Counted from the first letter of the stretch, positions 1-5,298 are shown. The stretch is DNA of 5,304 nt from Bacillota bacterium (GCA_023393715.1 JAEXCD010000100.1:1-5304), one strand, 5' to 3'. A program made the numbers and translations. The notes: generated by a model not told the origin, from the sequence alone.

Positions 1-513
1 GATTCGGCCTTCCCTGCGCGGCACCGCCGGCTTCGCCTCGCCTGCCGCATAACCCAAAATACAGAATCCGATGCCGCGGTAGCTGTCGGGAATGTCGAGC
101 GAACGCAACAGCGCGCGCCCCTCCTCCCGCTCAAAGGTCTCGTTTGCACGATGAATCCAACAACTGTCCAGCCCCACATCGTGCGCGGCCTGCATCAGAT
201 TTCCGAGCACGAGGCTTCCATCCTCGACATAGGTGACGTGTGTTCGATCAGCCAGCACGGCTAAAACCACGGGCGCGCCGTAAAACGGGTCGAAGCCCTC
301 CTGCCATCCGCCGATTTCGCGGTTGATCTCCGACAGGCGGCTGCGTACATCGGCATTGGTAATGGCGACGATGACCGACGCCTGACGGCCCTTGCCGCTT
401 GCCGCATACAATCCCGCCTGCAGCACCTCATCGATCAGCTCCTGCGGCGGCATCTGGGAACGGTAATTCCGAACGCTTCTTCTCTCCCGCAGTGCGTTCA
501 GCAGCTCATTCAT
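1..513 (-). CDS. Nitroreductase-family flavoprotein, 3' end cut by the window edge
   Basis: Reading the minus strand from ATG at 513 gives 171 open codons running off the left edge. Family members are usually about 170-200 residues, so little is missing. Family marks are RRSVRNY at residues 11-17 (N-terminal FMN-phosphate contact region), ASGKGRQ at 39-44, FYGAPVV around 78-83, the helix GSLVLGNLMQAAHDVGLDSC at 99-118 followed by WIHR, and a GY pair at 154-155 near the end of the core. Such proteins are cytoplasmic FMN enzymes, often dimers, that use NAD(P)H to reduce nitro compounds, quinones or other acceptors. The true substrate cannot be read from sequence. The start is supported by GGAGG at 520-524, six bases upstream. 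The ATG lies inside the end of the TIGR04076 gene (8-base overlap), which suggests translational coupling. The family call is firm; the substrate is unknown. Confidence 0.94.
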   Translation of the reverse strand, partial: MNELLNALRERRSVRNYRSQMPPQELIDEVLQAGLYAASGKGRQASVIVAITNADVRSRLSEINREIGGWQEGFDPFYGAPVVLAVLADRTHVTYVEDGSLVLGNLMQAAHDVGLDSCWIHRANETFEREEGRALLRSLDIPDSYRGIGFCILGYAAGEAKPAVPRREGRI

Positions 514-820
514 TTTCTTCCTCCACCAATTCTAATAAAAAGCTCACCGGACGAAACCCGTCGTTACAGGACAGCATCGCCGATTTGGGGTTCTTCATCC
601 AGCCGTCATAAAAATTTTCTTCCCCGCGGAGCAGGGCCGCCGCGAAGGGCGACAGCGTCTCCCACGCGCTTTGACAAAGGCCTTCGGGCTGCTGTTGATC
701 CCTTGCGAAGAACACCTGCCCCTCGCGCATTGAACACGCATGTTCGATCGGGTTCTCGTATTTCGCCATCAAATCATCATAACGGGCAACTCGCATCACG
801 GTTATTTTGACGCATTCCAT
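506..820 (-). CDS. TIGR04076-family small protein of unknown function
   Basis: A 104-residue protein. I recognise it as TIGR04076 from its layout: a short beta strand ECVKITVMRV at the N-terminus, C29 followed by REGQVF (32-37), PEGLCQSAW (45-53), GEENFYDGW (66-74) and a C-terminal SCNDGFRPVSF (84-94). The three cysteines C29, C49 and C85 sit in the conserved blocks and could bind a metal or act in redox chemistry; this is inference, as no function is established for the family to my knowledge. There is no signal peptide or membrane segment. The frame stays open upstream to a TTG at 874, but those residues (GGAGGRS...) are low-complexity and unlike the family. The ATG at 820 starts exactly where the conserved domain begins, with a modest GAGG five bases upstream. 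The TGA stop at 506-508 lies inside the first codons of the nitroreductase gene. The 139 bases between this gene and the methyltransferase show no clear promoter. Confidence 0.88.
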   Translation of the reverse strand: MECVKITVMRVARYDDLMAKYENPIEHACSMREGQVFFARDQQQPEGLCQSAWETLSPFAAALLRGEENFYDGWMKNPKSAMLSCNDGFRPVSFLLELVEEENE

Positions 821-953
821 CGCACCCTCATCCCTTTTCCTCAGCATCACGCTGCGCCCGCCTGCACCGCCCAACCGCCCGCCTCAGTCGATGCCCGCAC
901 AGAAAAATCCTGTTCCCGGCAAAAAGAGAGACCTCATAAAACACGCCGGAAAT

Positions 954-968
954 GCGCCGCTACGGCGC
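954..968. other. GC hairpin spanning the methyltransferase stop codon
   Basis: GCGCCG (954-959) and CGGCGC (963-968) form a perfect 6-bp stem around a three-base loop that is the TAG stop codon of the minus-strand methyltransferase gene. On the minus strand it is followed by CATTTCC rather than a run of T, so it is not a standard intrinsic terminator. It might slow 3' decay of the mRNA, or be chance in GC-rich sequence. Confidence 0.3.
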
Positions 969-1508
969 CGTGGTGTATCTTGGCTCGCTCAGGCCGGACA
1001 TATCCACACCTTCCCACGACAACAGCCATTTTTTCACATCGAGGCCGCCGGCATAGCCCGTCAGGCTCCCCTGCGTGCCCACCACGCGGTGGCAGGGAAT
1101 AATGATCGAAATCGGATTATGCCCCACGGCACCGCCGACTGCCTGCGCCGACATATGAGGCCGATTCATCTCCAGGGCGACCTTTTCCGCAATCGCACCG
1201 TAGGTCGTCGTTTCTCCGTAGGGGATCGCGCAGAGATGAGCCCATACCCTTTGACGGAAGGGGCTGCCCTCCGGATGCAGGACAAGCTCCTGAATTTTCG
1301 GACGCTTCCCCGAGAAATAGCGGTCGAGCCACTGCTTCGTCTGCTCAAAAATCGGAAGATCGTCCTTTTCACAAATTTCCTTATCCTTTAGCGTCGCCTC
1401 CAAATATTTCTGCTCGCTCAGCCACACACCGGTAAGCCCCTCCCCGTCGCTCGACAGGATGAGCTTTCGGATTGGCGAAATATACTCTGTTCGATAGGCA
1501 ATCGTCAT
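960..1508 (-). CDS. ogt: Methylated-DNA--protein-cysteine S-methyltransferase (O6-alkylguanine repair)
   Basis: A 182-residue protein of the Ogt/MGMT family, which moves an alkyl group from O6-alkylguanine or O4-alkylthymine in DNA to its own cysteine in a single suicidal turnover. The active site PCHRV contains nucleophile C139. Other marks are FRQRVWAHLCAIPYGETTTYG (84-104), the start of the helix-turn-helix DNA-binding domain, AVGGAVGHNPI (123-133) before the active site, and GYAGGLDVKKWLL (151-163) closing the substrate pocket. The N-terminal 75 residues form the less conserved ribonuclease-H-like domain. The residue at the usual arginine-finger place before AVG is Q122, a variant I believe occurs in other Firmicutes homologues. 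The ATG at 1508 has AAGGAG at 1515-1520, six bases away. An upstream GTG at 1559 keeps the frame open but has no good site and would add non-family residues. Family assignment is secure; ogt rather than another paralogue name is a convention. Confidence 0.96.
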   Translation of the reverse strand: MTIAYRTEYISPIRKLILSSDGEGLTGVWLSEQKYLEATLKDKEICEKDDLPIFEQTKQWLDRYFSGKRPKIQELVLHPEGSPFRQRVWAHLCAIPYGETTTYGAIAEKVALEMNRPHMSAQAVGGAVGHNPISIIIPCHRVVGTQGSLTGYAGGLDVKKWLLSWEGVDMSGLSEPRYTTAP

Positions 1509-1576
1509 TTTACGCTCCTTATACTTTATCAACTCGTGCAAATGGGTCTGTCCTGCCACACATGACCTAAGGCAGA

Positions 1577-1593
1577 CCGCGCGGAAAGCGCGG
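1577..1593. other. GC hairpin just after the lipoprotein stop codon
   Basis: CCGCGC (1577-1582) and GCGCGG (1588-1593) pair perfectly around a five-base loop, beginning two bases past the TAG stop of the minus-strand lipoprotein gene. The minus strand continues TCTGCCTTAGG with no U-tract, so full intrinsic termination is doubtful. It could be a weak terminator that lets some transcription into the methyltransferase gene 87 bases below the stop, or a 3'-end protecting structure. Confidence 0.4.
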
Positions 1594-1595
1594 CG

Positions 1596-2237
1596 CTATT
1601 GGATCTGACAGCCGCCCCACTCCACCACCGTAAAGCCCGTGCGTACCGGAGCGGTGAGCTTCTGTGCGGGAATGTCCACGGCATTGTCCAGCGGCTTCCA
1701 CGCCATAAACACCCGCAGCAGCGTATCCGGCGCCGGTTCAACGGACAGCTGCGCTGATTGTGTGTACCGGTCAGACTGAAATGCAATAAGGTTGTAGGGA
1801 TTCGCCTCCATGAGCGGAAGCCAGTAGACAATGAACTCGTTTGCTTCCCTCCGGGTAAGCCCTAATTGGCTCAGGGCGTCTTCCAGAAAAGCAGCGGTAT
1901 CGGCCCCGGCTACGCAGAAGCCCTCGGAAAAATCGTAATCCGTACGCTTCGCGCCCTCCCAGTAGAGATAATTGTAGGTTTGTCCGTTTTCATCCGTCAA
2001 AAGACCGTCCGGATCAGCCGAAACCTTCCAGCCGTCGTTGTACGCAGGATACGTGCTCGTCAGTCTCCCGGCATAGTCCAGCTTCACTGTGACATCTGTC
2101 TTCGCCTCCGGATACAGATAAATGACCGGTTTTTCCTCACGCGGCTCCTCGATTTTCTCCCCGCAGGCCACAAGACAGCATCCGCAGGACAGCGCCGCCA
2201 CCATACCAAACAGCCGTTTTATGCTCCGTCTTTTCAT
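1596..2237 (-). CDS. Putative lipoprotein with PVIYLYPE motif, function unknown
   Basis: A 213-residue exported protein. The start is MKRRSIKRLF (strongly basic), then a hydrophobic stretch to about residue 24, then the lipobox LVAC, so C25 is the likely lipidated first residue of the mature protein on the outer face of the membrane. Extra cysteines C18, C20 and C21 lie within the signal segment. The mature part starts with a charged linker (26-36), then PVIYLYPE (37-44), an alternating beta-type segment TDVTVKLDYAGRLTSTYP (47-64), NDGWKVSADPDG (67-78), YNYLYWEG (88-95), FIVYWLPLMEANPYNLIAFQ (135-154) and a C-terminal GFTVVEWGG (201-209). I have the impression that this pattern recurs in hypothetical clostridial secreted proteins, but I know no function and see no catalytic motif. 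The start is supported by AGAGGAAGGTAAGG just upstream and by the signal peptide itself. A good promoter lies at 2289-2317. It may head an operon with the methyltransferase, but DNA repair and a surface lipoprotein have no obvious shared role. Confidence 0.9.
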   Translation of the reverse strand: MKRRSIKRLFGMVAALSCGCCLVACGEKIEEPREEKPVIYLYPEAKTDVTVKLDYAGRLTSTYPAYNDGWKVSADPDGLLTDENGQTYNYLYWEGAKRTDYDFSEGFCVAGADTAAFLEDALSQLGLTRREANEFIVYWLPLMEANPYNLIAFQSDRYTQSAQLSVEPAPDTLLRVFMAWKPLDNAVDIPAQKLTAPVRTGFTVVEWGGCQIQ

Positions 2238-2288
2238 GTACCTTACCTTCCTCTCAGGTTCGGATCTGTCGGTTAATTATTCATTTTT

Positions 2289-2317
2289 ATTGTAGCACGG
2301 CGCTGTGCTCATTTCCA
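2289..2317 (-). promoter_or_regulatory. Sigma-A-type promoter for the lipoprotein gene, extended -10
   Basis: On the minus strand, TGGAAA (2312-2317; four of six matches to TTGACA) is separated by 17 bases from TACAAT (2289-2294; five of six matches to TATAAT). A TG one base before the -10 (TGCTACAAT) makes it an extended -10. Transcription would begin near 2282, giving a leader of about 45 bases before the ATG at 2237. It is the best minus-strand promoter seen between the lipoprotein gene and the left edge. Confidence 0.6.
2295..2308. promoter_or_regulatory. 14-bp palindrome in the promoter spacer, possible operator
   Basis: GCACGGCGCTGTGC is self-complementary except for one base pair (positions 5 and 10, G opposite T). 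It sits wholly between the -10 and -35 boxes of the lipoprotein promoter, where a bound repressor would block RNA polymerase. I do not recognise it as the site of a named regulator. A chance GC palindrome is possible. Confidence 0.35.
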
Positions 2318-2364
2318 CCACAAGTATTTCCCGGAGGTCTCTTTTCGCAAAGCACCCTTTTTTG

Positions 2365-2393
2365 AGGCCCTCTTCCGAGGCGCCTGTTTTTTT
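2365..2393 (+). terminator. Plus-strand intrinsic terminator with no gene before it
   Basis: AGGC-CCTC (2365-2372) pairs with GAGG-GCCT (2377-2380 and 2382-2385), with a four-base TTCC loop and one bulged C at 2381. G and seven T residues (2387-2393) follow. This is a good rho-independent terminator in the plus direction only; the minus direction has no T-run. No plus-strand gene ends upstream, since the left genes all run on the minus strand. It lies 90 bases before the dehydrogenase start. It may end a small or antisense RNA, insulate the dehydrogenase gene, or be the terminator half of a leader attenuator. No antiterminator or riboswitch fold was recognised. Confidence 0.65.
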
Positions 2394-2450
2394 ACGGCAC
2401 ATTCGGGTATGAATGGCGCGACGATATTTCGTCTCAAGTAAGCAAACATT

Positions 2451-2456
2451 GATAAT
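2451..2456 (+). promoter_or_regulatory. Possible -10 box for the dehydrogenase gene
   Basis: GATAAT matches the sigma-A -10 at five of six positions. Transcription would start near 2463 and give a leader of about 20 bases ending in the ribosome binding site AAAGGAG (2469-2475). The hexamers 16 to 18 bases upstream (such as TTCGTC at 2428-2433) match TTGACA poorly, so the promoter would be weak or activator-dependent. It is placed downstream of the terminator at 2365-2393, which would explain how the gene avoids that stop. Confidence 0.3.
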
Positions 2457-2482
2457 AGAAACATCTGTAAAGGAGATCACAT

Positions 2483-3424
2483 ATGAAAAAAATCGTAGTG
2501 GCCGGCGGCGGCGTTCTGGGCAGCCAGATTGCCTATCAATCGGCCTATTCCGGATTTGACGTCACGATTTGGCTTCGCAGCGAGAGCTCAATCACACGCA
2601 CACAGCCTAAGCTTGCACAGCTGAGAAGCACGTACCGCGAGGCTTTGCTTCAGATGCGCGGCGCACAGGACGGCACCGGCCCGGCGTGGTGCCGCGGTCT
2701 GGCCGACGCGGGCGCCTTTGATTTTGATGAAAGCCTGGAACGGGCCGAGAAGGCATACGACCGCATCCGGCTGGAATTGGATCTGGCCAGGGCGGCAGAA
2801 GACGCCGATCTGATCATCGAGGCGGTGGCCGAGGATGTGCCGTCCAAAATCGCGTTTTATACCGCGCTCGCCCCGCTGCTCGACGAAAAAACCATCCTCG
2901 TCACCAATTCGTCGACGCTGCTCCCCTCGCAGTTCGCGGAATATACGGGGCGTCCCGAAAAATATCTCGCACTGCATTTTGCCAACCAGATCTGGCGCAA
3001 CAATACCGCCGAAATCATGGGTCATGCAGCGACCTCGCCTGCCGCTTTTGATGCCGTCGTCGCCTTTGCACAGGCGATCCGCATGATCCCGCTCCCCCTG
3101 AAAAAGGAGCAGCCCGGCTATATTCTGAACTCGATGCTCGTGCCGTTCCTCGACGCGGGGCTCGATCTTCTGGAAAAGGGCATTGCCGATCCCGAGACGA
3201 TTGACAAAACATGGATGCTGGGCACCGGTGCGCCGGCCGGTCCGTTTCGCATTATGGATGTAATCGGACTGACAACGGTGTATAATGTACTCAATCAGCA
3301 CCTTCAGCATGCCCAATCGGGTACCCCGTACAATTACGCCGGCATGGCCGAGCTCGTAAAGCAATACCTGGACGCCGGAAAATTGGGCGTTTCCTCCGGC
3401 GAGGGCTTTTACAAATACCACTGA
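2483..3424 (+). CDS. 3-hydroxyacyl-CoA dehydrogenase, NAD-binding, stand-alone
   Basis: A 313-residue soluble enzyme, the usual length for single-domain members (about 280-320). The N-terminal Rossmann fold has GGGVLG (8-13, GxGxxG) and a beta strand ending in FDVTIW. IIEAVAED (111-118) and TNSST (141-145) continue the NAD domain. Residues matching the known active-site set are S144, H165, E177 (twelve after the histidine, the family spacing) and N216 in YILNSMLVP. The C-terminal domain includes GAPAGPFRIMDVIGL (249-263) and ends with the family's GxSSGxGFYKY. The enzyme class oxidises (3S)-3-hydroxyacyl-CoA to 3-oxoacyl-CoA with NAD+, or the reverse, in butyrate-type or beta-oxidation pathways. 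The motif after the histidine is HFANQIW instead of the common HFFNP, marking a divergent branch, and no thiolase or crotonase gene is nearby, so the substrate is uncertain. The ATG has AAAGGAG at 2469-2475, seven bases upstream. The gene ends at a strong terminator and converges on hcp. Confidence 0.94.
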   Translation: MKKIVVAGGGVLGSQIAYQSAYSGFDVTIWLRSESSITRTQPKLAQLRSTYREALLQMRGAQDGTGPAWCRGLADAGAFDFDESLERAEKAYDRIRLELDLARAAEDADLIIEAVAEDVPSKIAFYTALAPLLDEKTILVTNSSTLLPSQFAEYTGRPEKYLALHFANQIWRNNTAEIMGHAATSPAAFDAVVAFAQAIRMIPLPLKKEQPGYILNSMLVPFLDAGLDLLEKGIADPETIDKTWMLGTGAPAGPFRIMDVIGLTTVYNVLNQHLQHAQSGTPYNYAGMAELVKQYLDAGKLGVSSGEGFYKYH

Positions 3425-3458
3425 GGCACGCGTTTGCACAACGCTTCACTCTCCTTAC

Positions 3459-3494
3459 AGAAAAGGCACGGTGTTTTCACACCGTGCCTTTTCT
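3459..3494. terminator. Bidirectional intrinsic terminator between convergent genes
   Basis: A perfect 16-bp inverted repeat, AGAAAAGGCACGGTGT (3459-3474) and its complement (3479-3494), with a TTTC loop. On either strand the GC-rich core GGCACGGTGT is followed by TTTTCT after the stem. It lies 35 bases after the dehydrogenase stop codon and 62 bases after the hcp stop on the other strand, and should end both transcripts. Confidence 0.92.
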
Positions 3495-3566
3495 GCTCTG
3501 TTTTGCTGCACAATACCGTTGCTGTTCTGTTTTGCCGTGCTGTGTCGCTGCGGTTCTATTTTGCTG
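3495..3566. repeat. Three imperfect direct repeats spaced 29 bases apart
   Basis: GCTCTGTTTTGCTG (3495-3508), GTTCTGTTTTGCCG (3524-3537) and GTTCTATTTTGCTG (3553-3566) start exactly 29 bases apart. The third copy covers the last codons and stop of hcp (stop TAG at 3556-3558 on the minus strand). The bases between the 14-mers are poorly conserved. This could be an old tandem duplication of the hcp 3' end or coincidence in T-rich sequence. Confidence 0.4.
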
Positions 3567-5202
3567 CCGGCGCTTCGCCGAAGAACAATTCGATATCCTC
3601 ATCGACCGTGCCGATGCCTGCAATGCCGAAATTCTCGACCAGAACCTTGGCCACATTGGGCGACAGGAACGCCGGAAGCGTCGGCCCGAGGTGAATGTTT
3701 TTGACGCCGAGATACAGCAGCGCCAGAAGCACGATCACCGCTTTTTGCTCGTACCACGCGATGTTGAACGCCAACGGCAGCTCATTGATGTCGTCCAGCC
3801 CAAAGATTTCCTTGAGCTTCAGCGCGATCAGCGCCAGAGAATACGAGTCGTTGCACTGCCCCGCATCCAGCACGCGCGGAATGCCGCCGATGTCGCCGAG
3901 CGGCAGCTTGTTATACTTGTACTTGGCACAGCCCGCAGTCAGAATGACAACGTCCTTTGGCAGCCTCTGCGCAAACTCCGTATAGTAGTTGCGTGATTTC
4001 ATGCGGCCGTCACAGCCCGCCATGACGACGAATTTGCGGATGGCGCCGGATTTCACCGCATCGACCACCTTGTCTGCCAGGGCGAACACCTGCTCGTGCG
4101 CAAAACCGCCGATGATCTGCCCGCTTTCGAGCTCCTGCGGCGGTGCGCAGCGCTTCGCCTGCTCGATCAGTGCGGAAAAATCCTTCTCTTCCCCATGTCC
4201 TCCTGAAATGTGGCGGCAGCCTGCTACACCCGTCGCGCCTGTCGTCCACAGGCGATCCCGGTAGCTCTCCGCCGGCGGGACGACGCAGTTGGTCGTCATC
4301 AGAATCGGACCGTTAAACTTTTCGAATTCTTCCTTTTGTTTCCACCACGCATTTCCGTAATTCCCTGCGAAATGAGCGTACTTTTTGAAGGCCGGATAAT
4401 AGTGTGCCGGAAGCATCTCCGAATGCGTATACACATCGACGCCGCTTCCCTCGGTCTGCTCCAAAAGCATTTCCAGATCGCGCAGGTCGTGTCCCGAGAT
4501 CAAAATACCGGGATTGCTGCGCACGCCAAGCTCCACCGCCGTGATTTCCGGATGTCCGTAGGCGCCCGTATTCGCTCCGTCCAAAAGCGCCATGCCCTGC
4601 ACGCCGAATTTCCCGGTTTCCAGCGTCAGCTCGATCAGCGTGCCGACATCCATGCTGTCGTCCAGCGTCTTTGTCAGCGCGCGCTGCACGAACGCATCGA
4701 TCTCTTCGTCGTCCTGATTCAGAGCATTCGCGTGCTTCGAATAAGCCGCCAGACCCTTTAAGCCGTAGGTGATGAGCTCACGCAGGCTTCGGATGTCCTC
4801 GTCGCCCGTCGCCAGTACGCCGACCAAAATCGCCTGTCCCATAAAATCCGCGCGCTCGCCCGTCCACAGCGCGGCGTCCGGCAGCCCGCTGAGATCGGAA
4901 AGCTCGCCGAGTACACGCTGCTTTACTGCGAGCGTCTTTTCGATTTGCTCCTCGATCGCCTCGCGGTCAAAATTCGCATTGGTAATGGTGATAAACAGAT
5001 TCCATGTGACGAGGTGATTTTCCTCTTTCGAAACCGCCAATCCCAGCGCCCGCTTTTTTGTCAATACGCTCGCAAGCCCCTTTGTCACATAAATCAGCAG
5101 ATCCTGCATCGTCGCGACATCCGGCTTTTTCCCACAGACGCCGGAGCGGGTACAGCCCGTGCCGCCGGCGGTTTCCTGACATTGATAGCAAAACATATCC
5201 AT
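3556..5202 (-). CDS. hcp: Hydroxylamine reductase / hybrid-cluster protein Hcp
   Basis: A 548-residue cytoplasmic iron-sulfur protein, full length for the family. N-terminal cysteines C5, C8, C17 and C23 (CX2CX8CX5C) match the type that binds a [4Fe-4S] cluster, as in anaerobes. All eight hybrid 4Fe-2O-2S cluster ligands are in place with the spacing known from the Desulfovibrio protein: H238, E262, C306, C397, C425, C450, E485 and K487. The enzyme reduces hydroxylamine to ammonia in vitro; in Escherichia coli it acts as a high-affinity nitric oxide reductase and a protein S-nitrosylase under anaerobic conditions. Here the role is most likely defence against nitrosative stress. The Hcr reductase partner is not seen in the window, so the electron donor is unknown. 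The ATG at 5202 has AGGAGGG at 5209-5215 with six bases between; the in-frame ATG two codons later is too far away (12 bases). The gene appears to be transcribed alone to the terminator at 3459-3494. Confidence 0.98.
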   Translation of the reverse strand: MDMFCYQCQETAGGTGCTRSGVCGKKPDVATMQDLLIYVTKGLASVLTKKRALGLAVSKEENHLVTWNLFITITNANFDREAIEEQIEKTLAVKQRVLGELSDLSGLPDAALWTGERADFMGQAILVGVLATGDEDIRSLRELITYGLKGLAAYSKHANALNQDDEEIDAFVQRALTKTLDDSMDVGTLIELTLETGKFGVQGMALLDGANTGAYGHPEITAVELGVRSNPGILISGHDLRDLEMLLEQTEGSGVDVYTHSEMLPAHYYPAFKKYAHFAGNYGNAWWKQKEEFEKFNGPILMTTNCVVPPAESYRDRLWTTGATGVAGCRHISGGHGEEKDFSALIEQAKRCAPPQELESGQIIGGFAHEQVFALADKVVDAVKSGAIRKFVVMAGCDGRMKSRNYYTEFAQRLPKDVVILTAGCAKYKYNKLPLGDIGGIPRVLDAGQCNDSYSLALIALKLKEIFGLDDINELPLAFNIAWYEQKAVIVLLALLYLGVKNIHLGPTLPAFLSPNVAKVLVENFGIAGIGTVDEDIELFFGEAPAAK

Positions 5203-5215
5203 AATGAACCCTCCT

Positions 5216-5237
5216 GTTGTTTTCGCGTTGTTTTCGG
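5216..5237. repeat. 11-bp tandem repeat in the hcp leader
   Basis: GTTGTTTTCGC (5216-5226) is followed directly by GTTGTTTTCGG (5227-5237), differing only in the last base. The core GTTTTCG occurs a third time at 5283-5289. On the hcp sense strand this places two CGAAAACAAC-like units immediately upstream of the AGGAGGG ribosome binding site, where an A-rich unstructured tract would favour ribosome loading. A protein-binding role is possible but unproven. Confidence 0.5.
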
Positions 5238-5260
5238 CTCTCGCCCGGCGCGCCGAGCCG
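5235..5260 (-). other. GC-rich hairpin in the hcp 5' leader
   Basis: CGGCTC (5235-5240) and GAGCCG (5255-5260) form a 6-bp stem. The 14 bases between them contain the palindrome GGCGCGCC, which offers alternative pairings. It lies about 20 bases upstream of the hcp ribosome binding site, so it would be in the transcript if the promoter at 5271-5298 is right. No T-run follows on the minus strand, so it is not a terminator. It could stabilise the mRNA or be an operator. Confidence 0.4.
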
Positions 5261-5270
5261 ATGCTGTGTC

Positions 5271-5298
5271 CTTATCTTTCGCGTTTTCGTCTTGTCTT
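5271..5298 (-). promoter_or_regulatory. Weak candidate promoter for hcp
   Basis: On the minus strand AAGACA (5293-5298) and GATAAG (5271-5276) are 16 bases apart, each matching its consensus at four of six positions. The leader would be about 62 bases. No clear FNR-like or HcpR-like palindrome was seen here. The real promoter may lie beyond the right edge, only six bases past the -35 candidate. Confidence 0.28.

Noticed and set aside
821..874. N-terminal extension of the TIGR04076 gene to a TTG at 874
   Set aside because: The added residues are glycine- and arginine-rich and outside the family domain. The ATG at 820 matches the family start.
807..1391. 194-residue plus-strand open frame opposite the methyltransferase
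   Set aside because: It is antisense to a secure gene for most of its length, and its proline, arginine and histidine bias is typical of a reverse-strand shadow of GC-rich coding DNA.
1509..1559. Extension of the methyltransferase to a GTG at 1559
   Set aside because: AAGGAG at 1515-1520 is correctly spaced for the ATG at 1508, and the extra residues would include the binding site itself.
1512..1560. Separate promoter just upstream of the methyltransferase gene
   Set aside because: GATAAA and TATAAG occur, but the -35 hexamers at proper distance are poor and the leader would be only a few bases long.
2277..2480. 67-residue minus-strand open frame in the divergent intergenic region
   Set aside because: It starts with GTG without a fitting ribosome binding site, runs across the plus-strand terminator and the lipoprotein promoter, and shows no recognisable motif.
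2238..2482. Riboswitch or T-box leader ahead of the dehydrogenase gene
   Set aside because: A terminator is present, but I recognised no conserved T-box, SAM, cyclic-di-GMP or other riboswitch core, and no convincing antiterminator pairing was found by eye.
2588..3439. 283-residue minus-strand open frame opposite the dehydrogenase
   Set aside because: The plus-strand frame has complete dehydrogenase motifs. The antisense frame has no motifs and crosses the end of the real gene.
3459..3494. Inverted repeat as a mobile-element end or CRISPR repeat
   Set aside because: It is a single perfect hairpin with flanking T/A tracts between two convergent stop codons, which fits a bidirectional terminator. 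No spacers, further copies or transposase are present.
4210..4761. 183-residue plus-strand open frame opposite hcp
   Set aside because: It lies fully inside hcp, whose eight cluster ligands are all correctly spaced. No independent start signal or motif was seen.
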